A DNA stretch of 64,000 nt from Sinotaia quadrata (lineage: Eukaryota; Mollusca; Gastropoda; Architaenioglossa; Viviparidae). The stretch spans positions 105,721,860 to 105,785,859 of the forward strand of contig CM054181.1 in assembly GCA_028829895.1 (NCBI GenBank), in the 5' to 3' direction. The position numbers were made by a program, and so were the translations under genes. The notes below the pieces were generated by a model. It saw nothing but the letters and a program-made list of their open reading frames with translations, was not told where the DNA came from and ran no database searches. Of the stretch, positions 33,137 through 45,878 are shown one piece after another; position 1 is the stretch's first letter, and each line of letters starts with the position of its first letter.

Positions 33137-33350
33137 TTAATCTTTGGTGGGGGCATACGCGTCACATGGTGGTTATATTGTTAATCTTTGGTGGAGCATA
33201 TGTGTCACATGGTGATTATATTGTTAATCTTTGGTGGGGCATACGCGTCACATGGTGGTTATATTATTAATCTTTGGTGGGGCATATGCGTTACATTGTG
33301 GTTATATTGTTAATCTTTGTTGGAGCATACTCGTCTCATGGTGGTTTATA
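33137..33350. repeat. 43-bp minisatellite, 5 copies
   Basis: TTAATCTTTGGTGGGGCATA then CGCGTCACATGGTGGTTATATTG starts at 33137, 33181, 33224, 33267 and 33310. The first unit has one extra G; the last is the most diverged. Confidence 0.95.
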
Positions 33351-34335
33351 ACACAGAGTATAATCGTTTAATGAATTCCCACTGTGCATATAATCACTGA
33401 CCTTTGACAAAGACATCATAAACATTACTGAAAGAATTTATATACACATACAAATCACAAGCAATTAACATTGGGAATGAAGGAAGAATTAAAGTAAAAG
33501 ATTCATATAACAAAATAATTAATACATCAAGTATTTGGGTCACAGCTCTTCTCTATCTATACACATATATACACTAGCAGAGAAAATAGATCTATTTGAC
33601 ATATATATATTTTATTGATCCCATTCTATTTTAGAAAGTAAATTTTATTTAAAATATGAATGGACTAGATAATTTTATCTTAATCGCTGAGGTAGGAATA
33701 TAACAGCCTGCACATTTTCTATGTTGGGTGACATCATGAAAGTGCTCTACTATTAGTAATAGTGTTGGAACTGAGTACCCATTAAAATATAGAGCACTTA
33801 AACTGAGAAGCTAAATGCACTACAGCTGTTCTTACTCCTGAAATTTTCTTTTTTGAGACAAATCAAGTACAAATGGGTGGAGCACATTTAACTTCTGTTG
33901 GTCTAGAGTTTTAGCTTCCAGGCAATGCACTACAATTCCCAGAACCACCGTGCTACAGTTTGGGCTGCCATTCAACTCATTTCAGATCAAACTGTCAGGC
34001 AGCCCTGCCTGTGAGGACAACTGCTGCAGAACTACAGCTGTTCTAGAATAATCTTCGCTAATAAGGACAGTACACTGAAAATTATTCTGACTCTTCAGTC
34101 GTCAGTCAGTGCACTTTTAACAGTGCACTTTAATTACACTTTAACTTTTGTTTCCAGTATTATTTACATATACTTTGCAAATTTACCATGTAAGCTGTTG
34201 TTTTGCCTTTTGTGTTAACATCTTTAAGCAGCCCATGGAATTGTGTACTCGCTTGTAAAATACTACTTCATTCAGCAGCCTCTTTTTACTCTATCAAATT
34301 GTCTATCCTGTCTAACTGTGAATGAGTGTAATTGG
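33351..34335. other. Non-coding stretch
   Basis: AT-rich. A GC-richer piece at about 33890-34030 contains ACTACAATTCCCAGAA at 33929, which resembles the ZNF143/Staf core known from animal promoters. Nothing else supports a promoter here. Confidence 0.35.
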
Positions 34336-34404
34336 GAGCGAGTCTATATGTGACTATCTGTGTAGGGAGCGAGTCTATATGTGACTATCTGTTTAGGGAG
34401 CGAC
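34336..34404. repeat. 35-bp tandem duplication
   Basis: GGGAGCGAGTCTATATGTGA then CTATCTGTGTA occurs twice, followed by a partial third copy (GGGAGCGACC). Confidence 0.85.
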
Positions 34405-36190
34405 CTATCATGTAATTTTTTAAATATATATGTTCCTAAGTGTCAGGGTGCACTGGAACTTGTGTGGTAAAAAAACCCATCATCTATAGTCGCATTCATC
34501 TACATATACATGACACTGCTTCTCACACAATTCTCATATGCACAGGCACTAGTTCTCATTCTTATATTCACATTCAGAGATTCATGCATGATTTTTCTTT
34601 CTTTCTTGTTTGTTTGTTTGTTTGCTATGTACACACTCATCACACATACACACTGTGATACACAGAAAATCCAATACACGTTCACACAGTTTCTCCACTC
34701 GTTATCCATTTACAATCCGGAAACAGCCTCTCGGTGAGTTGCAGGGATTCTTTCTTGAGTTGTCGCCCATGACGATTCACAGTTTAACAAAAGCGAGATA
34801 ATTTCTCCTCGATCTTCCTTCGAAAGTGTCAATTTCATAAGTACCTCTGTTTATTTATTCATTGAGTACGATCTCTCAATTATTGTCAGTATGTGTGTGG
34901 GTGTGTGAAGGTGGGTGGGGGGACGTTGCATGCACCGGCAGAATCGGGTGCTGAACGGCCAAGAAATAGGTATCAGCGTCCACTTCATAGCACGATCTCT
35001 GCGATTACATACTTTATCTTACATGCATAAATGAGGCTAATGGTGAGTTTGCCTCAAAGGCATACATGACATACATACTAGTTATGATATACTACTCACA
35101 GCATGAAATGAGCATCAATCACGCTTGAGATGACGAAATGCACTGACGCGGAAGACAAACGCAACGAGACTCAAGCAAACTGCAAGTCACAACATCGTTA
35201 TCAAAATCAAACAACACCACCAACAGCGGAAACTGAGAGCAAAGGATATTAACGAAGAAGGCATTACCCGCTCCAAACAGGCGTGGTCTGTTATTTGTTG
35301 GCTTGTTGTGCGAACTTTTAGAGTTTAGACGACTGAACTCTAAATATGGAAAAGGTGTACGCAGAGTGGGATCTTATGCAATGACGGATACAATACAGTC
35401 ACCTGTCTGTGCTAATTCGAATGTTATTCTCACTGTTCCAGAAAATCAATCTCGCCATAGACAAATTATTTCCTCTTTAATTTAACCTCGTCATACGCAT
35501 GATGATTTTAGCATCAAGGTTGTGGGTGGCTGCAATAAATGGTGGTCTCTTGTACTTACAACCATAACTAGTTGTTAGACTTTGTTGGGTCGGGCGAAAA
35601 AAAAAATTGGAGACATGAGTATAGCGCAAATATATTTCGCTCAGGTCTAATAGAGAGAAATGACAATAAGCCATTCGTAGTTATTTGACCATAGTTTATT
35701 TTCTATATTTTCAATTTTTGTTTTCTAATAGAACTTTTGAATGGCTACACATATTTTAAAATCGTTAAAAATAAAATCATCATTTAGGTATCTATCTTAA
35801 AATGGTTCATTTAAAAATAGAAAGAATTCTTGTTATTATTGTTTAAATTAACCTTCGCGGACGCTTGTTAATTTTTACCTCGCTCGAGATATGTGTACTG
35901 CCCATGTATACAACACCTTTCAGTCACATCCGAAATGTGTTTGTATTTTACCTGTGACTAAGACTGCCTCGCTGATCTATCTCTCTGTTGTAGCTATAAT
36001 AAGACTCATAAATGATAAAATCCGAAAAACGGAAGCCCGATCGGATGCGCGTTCGCCGCTCAGGGACGACAACTGAGAGAATGTTTGCCTCGACATTTTA
36101 CCATCACCAAGTCGCAGCACCGTTATGATTCTATTTGGCGATCGAGATGAGGCAAGGCTGGGCACATGTGCTGTCAAAAATCTTGTCATT
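34405..36190. other. Non-coding stretch
   Basis: No gene recognised. Short CA- and TTTG-rich runs occur around 34600-34660. Confidence 0.5.
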
Positions 36191-36204
36191 TATTTCATAT
36201 AGAA

Positions 36205-36290
36205 CTTCCAGTGACGTCACCAAACATCATGGCGGCAAGATAGCGGGAGCTGCGAGGCTTAGCTGAACCAGCCACAGGTGAACGGATATT
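36205..36290 (+). promoter_or_regulatory. Promoter-like patch with CRE and ATGGCGGC motifs
   Basis: GTGACGTCACC (CRE, near 36211) is followed by ATCATGGCGGCAAGATAG, resembling the YY1-type element found at or just after many animal transcription starts, and then by CCACAG|GTGAAC, a possible splice donor at about 36276. The ATG there opens only MAAR and a stop, so it would be 5' UTR. Motif-level evidence only. Confidence 0.25.
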
Positions 36291-36424
36291 TAGACGGATC
36301 CAAGGGGCTGTATTCCGCAGTAATTACCGCCCGCAAATTGTGTTTACTTTCCACAAATCAGATTGTGTGTATGCAGGCAGTATCCAGCTTCTTCCAGCTT
36401 TTTCACTCCGGCCTTTTTCTCGCC

Positions 36425-36448
36425 GGGGGGGGGGGGGGGGGGGGGGGG
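36425..36448. repeat. G24 homopolymer
   Basis: Twenty-four consecutive G in the assembled sequence, able to form a G-quadruplex. The exact length is likely uncertain because such runs are hard to sequence. Confidence 0.9.
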
Positions 36449-36659
36449 AGAGGGAAGTAAGTGTGAGGCTGCAAAGGAGACAAGTTTAACGTACGTCTCC
36501 GCAATTCAATTGTACAGAGGGTGGCTGTCAAGGCACGAAACCGCATCGCTTGTTTCGTGGGCCGGCGGCACTGAGGTTTTTTCCTTCGCGGAAAAGAAAT
36601 TTGACGTCACAGTAACTCGCTGTTGTCTATTGCTCAGCAAGCTACGCTAAAGTCGCGCC

Positions 36660-37454
36660 AAGGAAAAGAAAATGAATTTAAGACCAATGACATTGATGAA
36701 GATATTAATTATTAAATAATAATGAAGTTGAATTTGTACATTTTCTTATCAGTTATTAGCTTATTCGCTTTACTAATAAAAATCAGCAGCTACGAATAGG
36801 TTTATCATTTTGAAAGGGGAAGGAACCTCTGAAATGTTTGAAATGTTTGAAATGTCCTGGCCAGTTCTGATATCGTATCTCACAGCCTGAATTCAGCACT
36901 CAAGTAACAGGTGCTTCTGATTGTTAAAATCTGTTTTAAAACGGGAAAACAATAATTTGTAATTTAATGTATCTGTTCCTCTGACTAATATTTTTACTTT
37001 CTCATTCATTTGTTAAAGTTGTCTCCCTTGGCTCTTGACATCCTGCTCTGTTCATTCTGATGGTGCCAGGCCAATGACAGTGGAGAAAGAAAGGGAGCAA
37101 GAGAGGGGAGAGGGGGGAAGAGAGAGAGAGGGGGGTTGGAGAAACCAACTCTACAATGGCACTGTATTTGATTCTCAGTCAGTCAGTCAGACTTCTAATT
37201 TTGTTCATTTACATTTAGAAATATGGGACAGATCAGTTTTACTATGCAAATGACTGAGTGTTTTAAGTTAAATGTTTTCTCGGGATTGACAGCATTATAC
37301 TTATAAAAATGAATAAAATTGGCATTCCTTTGAACTCTTTATTTAAATCCGCAAGATTGGGGTGGTGGTGGTGTCAATGGATGAGACGGAAATGTACAAG
37401 GTAGTTTACCGGATATTTGACCTTTCATAAGTGTTTTTATTTTATATTATTATA
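36660..37454. other. AT-rich non-coding stretch
   Basis: Contains a purine tract at about 37080-37140 and a triple GAAATGTTT near 36831-36855. No gene recognised. Confidence 0.5.
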
Positions 37455-37570
37455 TGTTTTATCTCCATGGCTTTGATATTGTTAATGTTTTATCTCCATG
37501 GCTTTTATATTGTTAATGTTTTATCTCCATGGCTTTGATATTGTTAATGTTTTATCTCCATGGCTTTGAA
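37455..37570. repeat. 31-bp minisatellite, nearly 4 copies
   Basis: TGTTTTATCTCCATGGCTTT then GATATTGTTAA starts at 37455, 37486, 37517 and 37548; the fourth copy breaks off after GGCTTTG. Confidence 0.92.
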
Positions 37571-40051
37571 ATGTACAAATTCCTTTTACGGTTTCGAGCA
37601 CCCACCGTGGTTATTAAAAAAAAAAAACACACAAATGCATAAAATAAATACATATTAGATTAGTGAATTAGTTTTGAAGACTCAAACAAGAAATTAGATA
37701 TGTCAGTTTTCAAAGCAAAGCAAAATAATAAAAATAATATTACAAGGTCAAGGAGCAGTGTAGTATGCAGTAGTGTCCGGCCCATTGGTGTTTATTGGCC
37801 ATAAGAGAAGTGTGGCCATTTGGACATCGTATGAGTCAACGTGACCTTGTGAATTCGACGTGACAACTTAAAAACAAATTTGAGATGTTAACTCGAATGT
37901 ACTCCAGGCGTGGATCAAGACATAAAAAACCTGCCACGTAACCCGCATTGCATGGACACAAAAAAATTATAAAAAGAAATGTTATGGCGAAGCGGAAGTA
38001 AGCTGCGGAAAAAGCGGAACGGAAGTTGGTTACAGGAAGCGACGTTGGAGTCGCGGTCCTTCAGTGTCACACCGTAATTGGCTAGTTGTCAAATCGCAGT
38101 CGCCAATAGTCACACTAGTGGTAAATCTGACGTCTATATTATACGTACCAACCAGCCTACCTCTGATCTGTGTAGGACCCATTATGCTACTTTTCGGAGA
38201 TTAGCGGCAAAACATCGGCCCGGTCCTTGCTGCTTGCTGGGGGAGTTTTGCTCTTAGCCGGAAAAAAAAATGAACGGTTTAATGTTGCTGGGGGATACCT
38301 TTGAAGTCGAGAAGAGCTGGAAGACATTTCGCTGTTCGCATTAAAAAAAAAATTAATTTTAATTTAATTTTATTAGTATTTTTTTTTTGGGGGGGGGAGA
38401 GGGGGATTTGAAGCATTTTTTTCCTCCTCTCTCCTCCAGAAATAGAGCAATCTCACATTTTTCTTTATGACTCACTATTTAAAGAGTGAGTCTATTGGAA
38501 CATTGGGTAAAATTTCTGCTTTTATAGATAAATGCATTCTTCTGTATTCTTAAAATATAATATCACTTCGAAAAACATGCACTCACAATGCAATTTATGT
38601 ATTCAAACAGTTTAAATTGCACATAGCCGGCCGGACACGCATACATACAAATAATGCTACTCCCACGTCACATCCCGCAATAAATTGCAATTAGATATGC
38701 GCAATTTTAAAATTTAAATAAGTCAAAAAATGTGCGTAAAAGAAATATTCTCAATTCAAATTTAATCCAAATTATTTTATCTTTTCTTTTACTTTCCTAG
38801 AAATGTCAGATTGTGCAAAAATAATACAGATGCCTGTGAATACTTCACTAATTTTCAAACTGACCAATACAGACTATCGTGCATTTGTAATAACATCTGG
38901 ACAGTGTGCGCAACATTCGTTTGTAAACTTTGTGTCTTAGTACTCTTAGCCATCGCCACCCCCTTCCTCTTTGTTTCCTTCTCTCTCACTCTCCGCCTTT
39001 CTCTCGCTGTCTGTTATGTTAGCACGTGTGTGTCTGTCTCTCTCCCCCATCTCCCTCTGTCGGCTAGGAGTTGTAAATGTAAAGAAAGTCGAATATGGCT
39101 TTTTAATTTATAATGCAACATCGCTCCTTTCTACCACACTGAAAAATAATTTTGTCTATTGCATACAGTTGAATTTAAATCAGACTTCTCCCACATTTCG
39201 TCCCGCATCATTCAATCTTTTGCTTTTCATCCCGTATACAAGTGTATTATTCAATCTTTCGCATTTCTTCCTGTATGCATGTAGTGTATCATTCAGTCTT
39301 TCGCATTTCTTCCCTTATACACAATACTTGTAGTGCATCATTCAATCTCTCATAGGGACTGTCCAGTCTAGAGAACACACTGATCAACACTGGCCCTCTC
39401 TTGTCCCGTAGACATCACTTTCCTCACCATAGTGGGCACCTCAACCCCCACCCCATCCCACCCCGAGCATGATAGTGCATCCACAATATCTAATCACCCG
39501 AAAGGGTGTGCTGGCTCACAAAATGCTGTTGCGTGCTCGGACTTTCATTAAACGAACTCACTCCCGCCGACCTTAAGCAGAGATGCCCTCTGACCTCTCA
39601 GTTTGTGATTATTTGCTCTGGTGGATGCTTCTGACTAAACGAGTGACCTTCATGTCGTGGCTTTACATTATCTGTTGTCTTAGTCGTCATGGCCACGACC
39701 GAGTCAAGTTCGCGTCAATCGTCCGACTCAAAGTTTTCAAAAGGCAATCAAAGCTTACTATGTTTGTGCTTCATGTACGGAGTGGAGTCACAAATTAATT
39801 GCACTAATTTTTTTTTCGTTCTGTCTGAACAAGTATATAATCGCGCAAAACAGAGCATGGACTTGCCCGACCTTTGCATTAGTCAGGCCGTAATCTTTTT
39901 AAATGACGTCATATTTGCAGTAAGGATAGATTGCACCCTGTTCATCTTGGTATGAATTGCTAAATCTTTGCCAGGGTATTTATTCTACACACACACGCAC
40001 GCATGTATATTACATATATCGTCTTTTAGTTATGACATAGGTGACTTAAAC
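37571..40051. other. Non-coding stretch with an ETS-motif patch
   Basis: About 37980-38120 carries several GGAAGT/CGGAA motifs (GCGGAAGTAAG, CGGAAGTTGG) and is GC-richer, which could be a promoter. The rest is AT-rich. Open frames at 38811-39333 and 39583-39955 lack recognisable domains. Confidence 0.4.
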
Positions 40052-41326
40052 CAGTGGTTTTCAACCGTCGGTCTGCAGAAATTTTCCTGACAGTCCGTGA
40101 AAAAGTTATTGCCTCTTAGCACATATATAAAACTAGAGGCTATACCGCTTTCGGACAACACCAATCAAAGGAGAAATGTTGACATGGCCACCAATATTGA
40201 AGAGAAAGCTGTAGATGGGATAATGAAATCGAGAAGTTTTGCAATTCAACATGATGAATCAACTGACGTGAGGAACCATGCTATTCTAATTTGCTTCGTG
40301 AGGTTTAGTGAAGATGACTTAACCTGGACGGACCGTTAGTTCAGAGATATTTAGTGCTCTTGATGAGTAAGCGTGGAGAGTGTACGAACAGTTCTGCGAG
40401 CATGACTGGATATCGATGAGGTGTAGTTGTGAAAATAAAGGACGTTGCTCATCCAGAAGTTTTGTCCACTCACTGGGGAGCGCCTAGCTGCAAAGAAGCT
40501 TTCTACTGAACTAAACACTGTGGTGATTAACGCAGTGACGATCATAAAGAAATTCGTAGTCGAGCTATGATACAGACTCGCAACACCAACATCTTCTCCA
40601 TGCAGAAGTTGGGTGGCTACCAAGAGGAAGGGTTCTTTCACCTTTGTCGAAATGAAGGAAGAACTGTAGCATGAGGAATGGATGACTAAACTTATGTATA
40701 TGGCGGATATATTTAGCCTTCTCAACGAACGTCAGCAGTTTTGCACAAATACTTTTACACTGAGAAATAAGGTGGATTCAATCAAAAACAAGATGGCTCT
40801 TTGGGATAGTCGCGTACAAGAGGAAGATACAGAAATGTTTCCACTTTCGCAATCATTTCTGATTTCTGCTGACGTCAAACAAAATGTCGTATTCAACATA
40901 ATAAGTCAACATTTAAGGAAATTAGCTCAAAACTTTAATCATTATTACCCTAAAGGTAACCTCTGGATTAATAATCCCTTCATGGAAGATGTCAACTCAT
41001 GCGCATTTAACTCTCGTGAAAAAGAAAATCTGATCGAGTTGTCTTCTCTTGTCATTCTGGTGTCCAAACATAAAATGCAATAATTGTCTCAAATTTGGAT
41101 ATCACTGGAAAAAGAATACCCATTTCTCAGTACACAGCTATTAAATTGTTGGTCGTATTTCCGACTACCTATTTGTATGAAAAGACTGTTTTCAGCCCTA
41201 TCAGTCACAAAAACCAAACAGAGAAACCGAATGGATCTCAATGCAACCTTTCGTCTTTCAGAAACAACGCTGCAGCCACGAGTATCAAATAGTCTAGCAA
41301 AGAAGCATAAGCTGATTTCGCATTAA
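40052..41326 (+). pseudogene. Decayed hAT transposase (Charlie/ZBED-like)
   Basis: The left end CAGTGGTTTTCAACC at 40052 is a classic hAT terminus. Downstream, mostly in one frame with stops, come PLSDNTNQRR and DESTDVRNHAIL (40097-40339), LAAKKLSTELNTV (40484), HAEVGWLPRGRVL (40599, another frame), KLMYMADIFSLLNE (40682-41083), then the C-terminal dimerisation part as FPTTYLYEKTVFS (frame of 41095) and LFSALSVTKTKQRNRMDL (frame of 41084), ending at the stop 41324-41326. At least three frame changes and several stops make it inactive. No right-hand copy of the terminal repeat is visible through about 42 kb, so the 3' end is lost or unrecognisable. It is a third hAT family, distinct from those at 1-817 and 12507-12685. 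Confidence 0.8.
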
Positions 41327-42021
41327 CTTTATTTGAATTAATTATATTGCTTTCTGAAAAGTTCAAGACGTTCAATTATTAGCATTTTTATTTACTGCTC
41401 GTTTTCTGGTTATTTAAATAATTGGTGTAAGTATTGCAATTCAAAATAAAAATGTAAACAATCAGTACATTTGTGTGAAGCTAGTCATTCGAATACTGTG
41501 TACTTCCACAAGATATATTGTCACGTACAGTTTGAACTGTGAAACAGAGTATAGTCACGCAGTGTAAACATCGTGTACAGTTATACACACTGCTTATAAC
41601 CACATACTGTGAATTATCTTATTATTATTTTGCAGCAGATTGTATTCCGTCACACTGTGCTTTTGGAAGTGTGGAGTGCTTAGTTTAAGAGTGTTGTAAG
41701 TTTTTAAAGCGTATTACTATAGCAGCAAGCGGACCGCTGTACACTTATGCACAATGAAAATTAATCCACATTGACAAATTACAAAATCATTTAAAGTGCT
41801 TATACGAATTAATTATTTTTTAGAGTGCACTAAGAGCCGACGTTTGTTCCGTTTAAAACAAAACAACCTTGAAAAAAAAAAACTCTCATCTGGACGAACT
41901 CACCCACATATATTAAAAAAACCCAAACTAAATCGTATCATTACAAGGGCCATGTTTTTTGACCTGCAAAAGGACATAGCAAGAGTGTTTCCTGATGAAA
42001 AAAATTTAACACACGATTGCG
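41327..42021. other. AT-rich non-coding stretch
   Basis: Faint recurrences of ACTGTGTACT/GTACAGTT between 41490 and 41760 suggest an old tandem repeat. No gene recognised. Confidence 0.45.
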
Positions 42022-42486
42022 CACGGATGTGACGTGACAAAATAAAGAGAACTTGAACAGATTTAATCCATGGATGTGACGTACAAAATTAAGATAACTT
42101 GAACAGTTTTAATCCACGGATGTGACGTACAAAATTAAGAGAACTTGAACAGATTTAATCCACGGATGTGATGTACAAAATTAAGATAACTTGAACAGAT
42201 TTAATCCATGGATGTGATGTACAAAATTAAGATAACTTGAACAGATTTAATCCATGGATGTGATGTACAAAATTAAGATAACTTGAACAGTTTTAATCCA
42301 CGGATGTGATATACAAAATTAAGATAACTTGAACAGTTTTAATCCCTGGATGTGATGTACAAAATTAAGATAACTTGAACAGATTTAATCCATGGATGTG
42401 ATGTACAAAATTAAGATAACTTGAACAGATTTAATCCACGGATGTGACGTACAAAATTAAGATAACTTGAACAGTTTTAATCCATG
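42022..42486. repeat. 46-bp minisatellite, about 10 copies
   Basis: CTTGAACAGATTTAATCCAT then GGATGTGATGTACAAAATTAAGATAA recurs at exact 46-bp spacing from 42052 to 42466. Variants such as CCACGG/CCATGG and GACGT/GATGT are scattered among the copies. Confidence 0.97.
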
Positions 42487-43054
42487 GAAGAAGCAACAAC
42501 AGAGGTAAAGAGACAATTACATTCAGTAGCCATAGAGTAGGGAAATTTTCCTGCAGCAGTCATTCTTAATGCCAATGGAAAGTGAAATAGCGCGGCACAG
42601 CGACTCTCCCATTTCTTTACATTATGCAAGAACTTGATGGAAATTGACAGTTGGGTGATTGAAACCATAAACTAAGCATTGATTATTAAACACCTTCAGT
42701 AATTATCACTTGCTGAGATGTAAAACAAAATATACAGAAATAAATCTCACGGGTTGTCGCTGTAAGTAATATGCACAAAAGAACATTAATTTTCGTAAAT
42801 GTAACATCATAAACTTAGAAAAAAGCTGAAGCTATTTATAGCACTATCAACTGAATCATCCTCTCACGTAATCGATTGATTTATAAATGAGCAAGAAGAA
42901 AAACGGGAAAGCAGTGATTACTAAATTATAAATAAATAAAAAATGAAAACGAAAATAACGTTTAAAAATACTTATCAACCCGATTTTTATTTGCAACATC
43001 AATATATGCGCAACGTACCGACACTTTGTATCACTAGCAGACTAAGACCCATAA

Positions 43055-43159
43055 ATTAGCCATTCTTATATTGCACAAATCCTAAGAGGATGCAGTGCAC
43101 ATATAGATTAGCTATTCTTATATTGCACAATTCGAAGAGGGATGCAGTGCACATATAGA
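43055..43159. repeat. 52-bp tandem duplication
   Basis: ATTAGCCATTCTTATATTGC at 43055 recurs as ATTAGCTATTCTTATATTGC at 43107; both copies include GATGCAGTGCACATATAGA. Confidence 0.9.
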
Positions 43160-43539
43160 ATACTGAACTCTTCATGAACAAAGCGCGCGAACATAAACAC
43201 TAAAGTCGTTTATGAATATATGTCGGTAAAGAGTCAGGTTTGCTAAATAACTAATGTTTAAAAGAACAGCGTTCTCAACATTATGCTACTCATAAATATA
43301 GACACCAGTATCTTCCTGTCTTTTATTCTACTAGAAATTACGAACTCCTCACATTCTGTGTTCGACGGATATAACCTTTGGCCCAGTCTTTACGGAAAAC
43401 TCCGGAAAATACTATTGTCTGTCACAAATGTAGTTTTCTAGTTCGTTTACACCAATAAACAACGTCGATAACTTACAAATAATTATATACGAGAGTGTAG
43501 ACATAAGATAAAAAGTTCTTTAGAGTACTGTTGTTTGAA

Positions 43540-43675
43540 TTAATACTGTTGTATGTTGTTTGAATAATACTATTATATGAAATAATATTATAGCTATTGT
43601 ATGAATTAATACTGTTGAATGAATTATTAATTTGTATGAATGAATACTGTTGTATGAATTAATACTGTTCTATGA
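43540..43675. repeat. Short degenerate repeat GTATGAATTAATACTGTT
   Basis: About five irregular copies of an 18-26 bp unit. Confidence 0.7.
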
Positions 43676-43740
43676 AAAGATAGCCATTGTAACTTTAAAA
43701 TACAGAAAGCTACACGCGACAATATTTGGCCGGTACTGAT

Positions 43741-44215
43741 GACGTAATTGTCAGTACTTGTCGATGTTGATGGAGAAACTGTTAAAGCAGATATTGATGG
43801 AGTTGACTACCAAAGTCAATTTTGATGAAAAAATTGTCAAACTCTCTATACATATTTTTCCTATCCGATACTGGTGGTCAAGGCCGAGATTGATAGGATA
43901 ATTACCAGCAGAGTCCTCTACTGTTTGACAAATTGTGAACAGGAACAGATAAGGAAGGAGTAACTGTCAAGAGAAGGCAGATGCTTATGTAGAAATTGTC
44001 AAGACTGATACTGGAGGAGAAATTGCCAACGGGAGACCGATACTGATTGGGGATTGCCAAGAGAGGTTCCTCATGACGGAGTACTTGTCAAGGCCGATCA
44101 TCGTGGAGTTAATGTGCAAAGAAGTCGACATGGTGGAGTACTTGTCAAGGCCGATCATCGTGGAGTTAACGGATGAAGTAAATGTCAAAGTCTAAAGAGA
44201 TAGAGAAATTGTCAA
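43741..44215. repeat. Degenerate repeat of GATACTGATGGAGAAATTGTCAA type
   Basis: AATTGTCAA/CTTGTCAAGG motifs recur about a dozen times. The best pair is GGAGTACTTGTCAAGGCCGA continuing TCATCGTGGAGTTAA at 44078 and 44135. The remaining units are eroded. Confidence 0.7.
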
Positions 44216-45878
44216 CTGGTGGAATAATTACAGACACGCGTAAGCAGAAAGTCATACACTGCAGCCATTCACTTAAATCTAAATATAACTTGACACCAAC
44301 AGTAATTATCTCGGAGTTTATTTTTTATGATTACTTACTAAGCTTACTAAGGTAAATCATTTAGAGATCCAAAACATCAACATTAAGCGACTTAAAAACA
44401 TCAGTATTAAATTGTTCTCTATTCCACGCTTCAACAACATTGATGGCGCCCTGTATTATTGAGAAGACCACCAAGGCATAGCCTCAAGAGTTGTCTACCC
44501 ATGCATATGATGCAAATGTCAGCTTAAATGTAATGGTACTCGAATCGTCTTTGTCTTTACATTTTGCTTTCGTGTTAGTTGCTCGTTGTGTAAAACCAAT
44601 TGTCAGTCTGACGTCGAGATTTGTGTCAAGTGGATTTTTTTTTTTTTTGTTTTTGCCAATGTAATTCCTAACGCTTTTGAGTGGGTTTATTGAGTGGGTT
44701 TATTAACCAACACCACTGATAACCTTGTTGTAAAATATCTAAACGCGAAAGCGGCGGAAGCCGGAAGCGTTCCCCACATTCAAAACAACCTTGTTGTACG
44801 AAACCACGGACCGTTGTATGTAGATCTAGACTACATTTTAGCCGGTGCCATGTCATCAGACTGCGGTTTTGTGCTTACGAATTAGATTTCAAAGAATGCT
44901 AAGTGTTCCTCTGAAATTTCATGCACAAACTTTAGCACGCAGTATGGTATTTTAACCTCACCCCTCTCACCACGCTTTCTGTAATTGAAAATACATGTAG
45001 TCATCGTGAGAAGTATGCGTGTCGCCGCGCGAGATTGAAAGTATCAATACGCATCGCGAGTGACATTTATCACACGTCACGGATAGCTAACTGTTTGCGA
45101 TGAGGATGTCACCCACAGAGTAACGTCCCTTGCAAAACGATATATTGCTGCTTTTCCTGAACTGGAGCAGTTGGCGGGAAGGGGGTGGGTGGGGGAGAGA
45201 AAGAGAGAGAATATGAGCTCACCCCTCGTGTTGCCTGTGCAAGCACACAATCTCTCGCCCTCCCGACAAAAGGGGAATTAATAACTGCAGATTTGTGTCA
45301 AAATGTCAGCTGTTGTAATCAAATACTGGCCCGTGGCGACCGGCCGGAAACAATATCAATAATCGAAGTGAGAAATGTCAGCTCACGAGGCAAGTCGTTC
45401 AATAAAAACATAATCTATAACAATGTGCAAAAAGAAAATTAAAAAAAAAAATAAAAGGCAAATATGGGCAATGTTTGGGTGTTCTGACAAATCCGTGAAA
45501 ACACAGATTATAAATGTGATCATTGCAATTAACGAATTAATTATTTATTTATAAATTTTGTAGAACGCACAAACATCCCAGAAAAAATATTTAGAATTTA
45601 TAACCTCACTTAAAATAAATTGTACCTTTTCCTTAAATATTTACAAGTTATGTTTTAACTTTGTTTTTATTTCCCGAAGACAGTAACTATGTAAGATACT
45701 AATAATTTAAGAGAGAATATGTCATCTTTGCTAGCTATTGTTTGCAGAGCATAGATTCGAACTCATAAACAGTCAAAAATATTTTCCCTCTCCTTACATC
45801 TTGGCATCGACCCACTGGGCATCCATCTTCGAAATGCTATGAGTGCACAGAACTATCAAATCCATAAATATTATTATT
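44216..45878. other. Non-coding stretch with GC-richer, possibly regulatory patches
   Basis: About 44740-44880 and 45230-45370 are non-repetitive and less AT-rich. The second contains an AATTAATAA homeodomain-like site and a CAGCTG E-box. An open frame at 44694-44885 starts with GTG and is not accepted as a gene. Confidence 0.35.

Noticed and set aside
39583..39955. Possible transposase-like phrase DLSVCDYLLWW
   Set aside because: Only a passing resemblance to mariner DLxPxDY motifs; no flanking transposase blocks or terminal repeats.
44694..44885. 63-codon ORF with protein-like composition
   Set aside because: Starts with GTG, has no in-frame ATG start, no recognised domain and no splice context.
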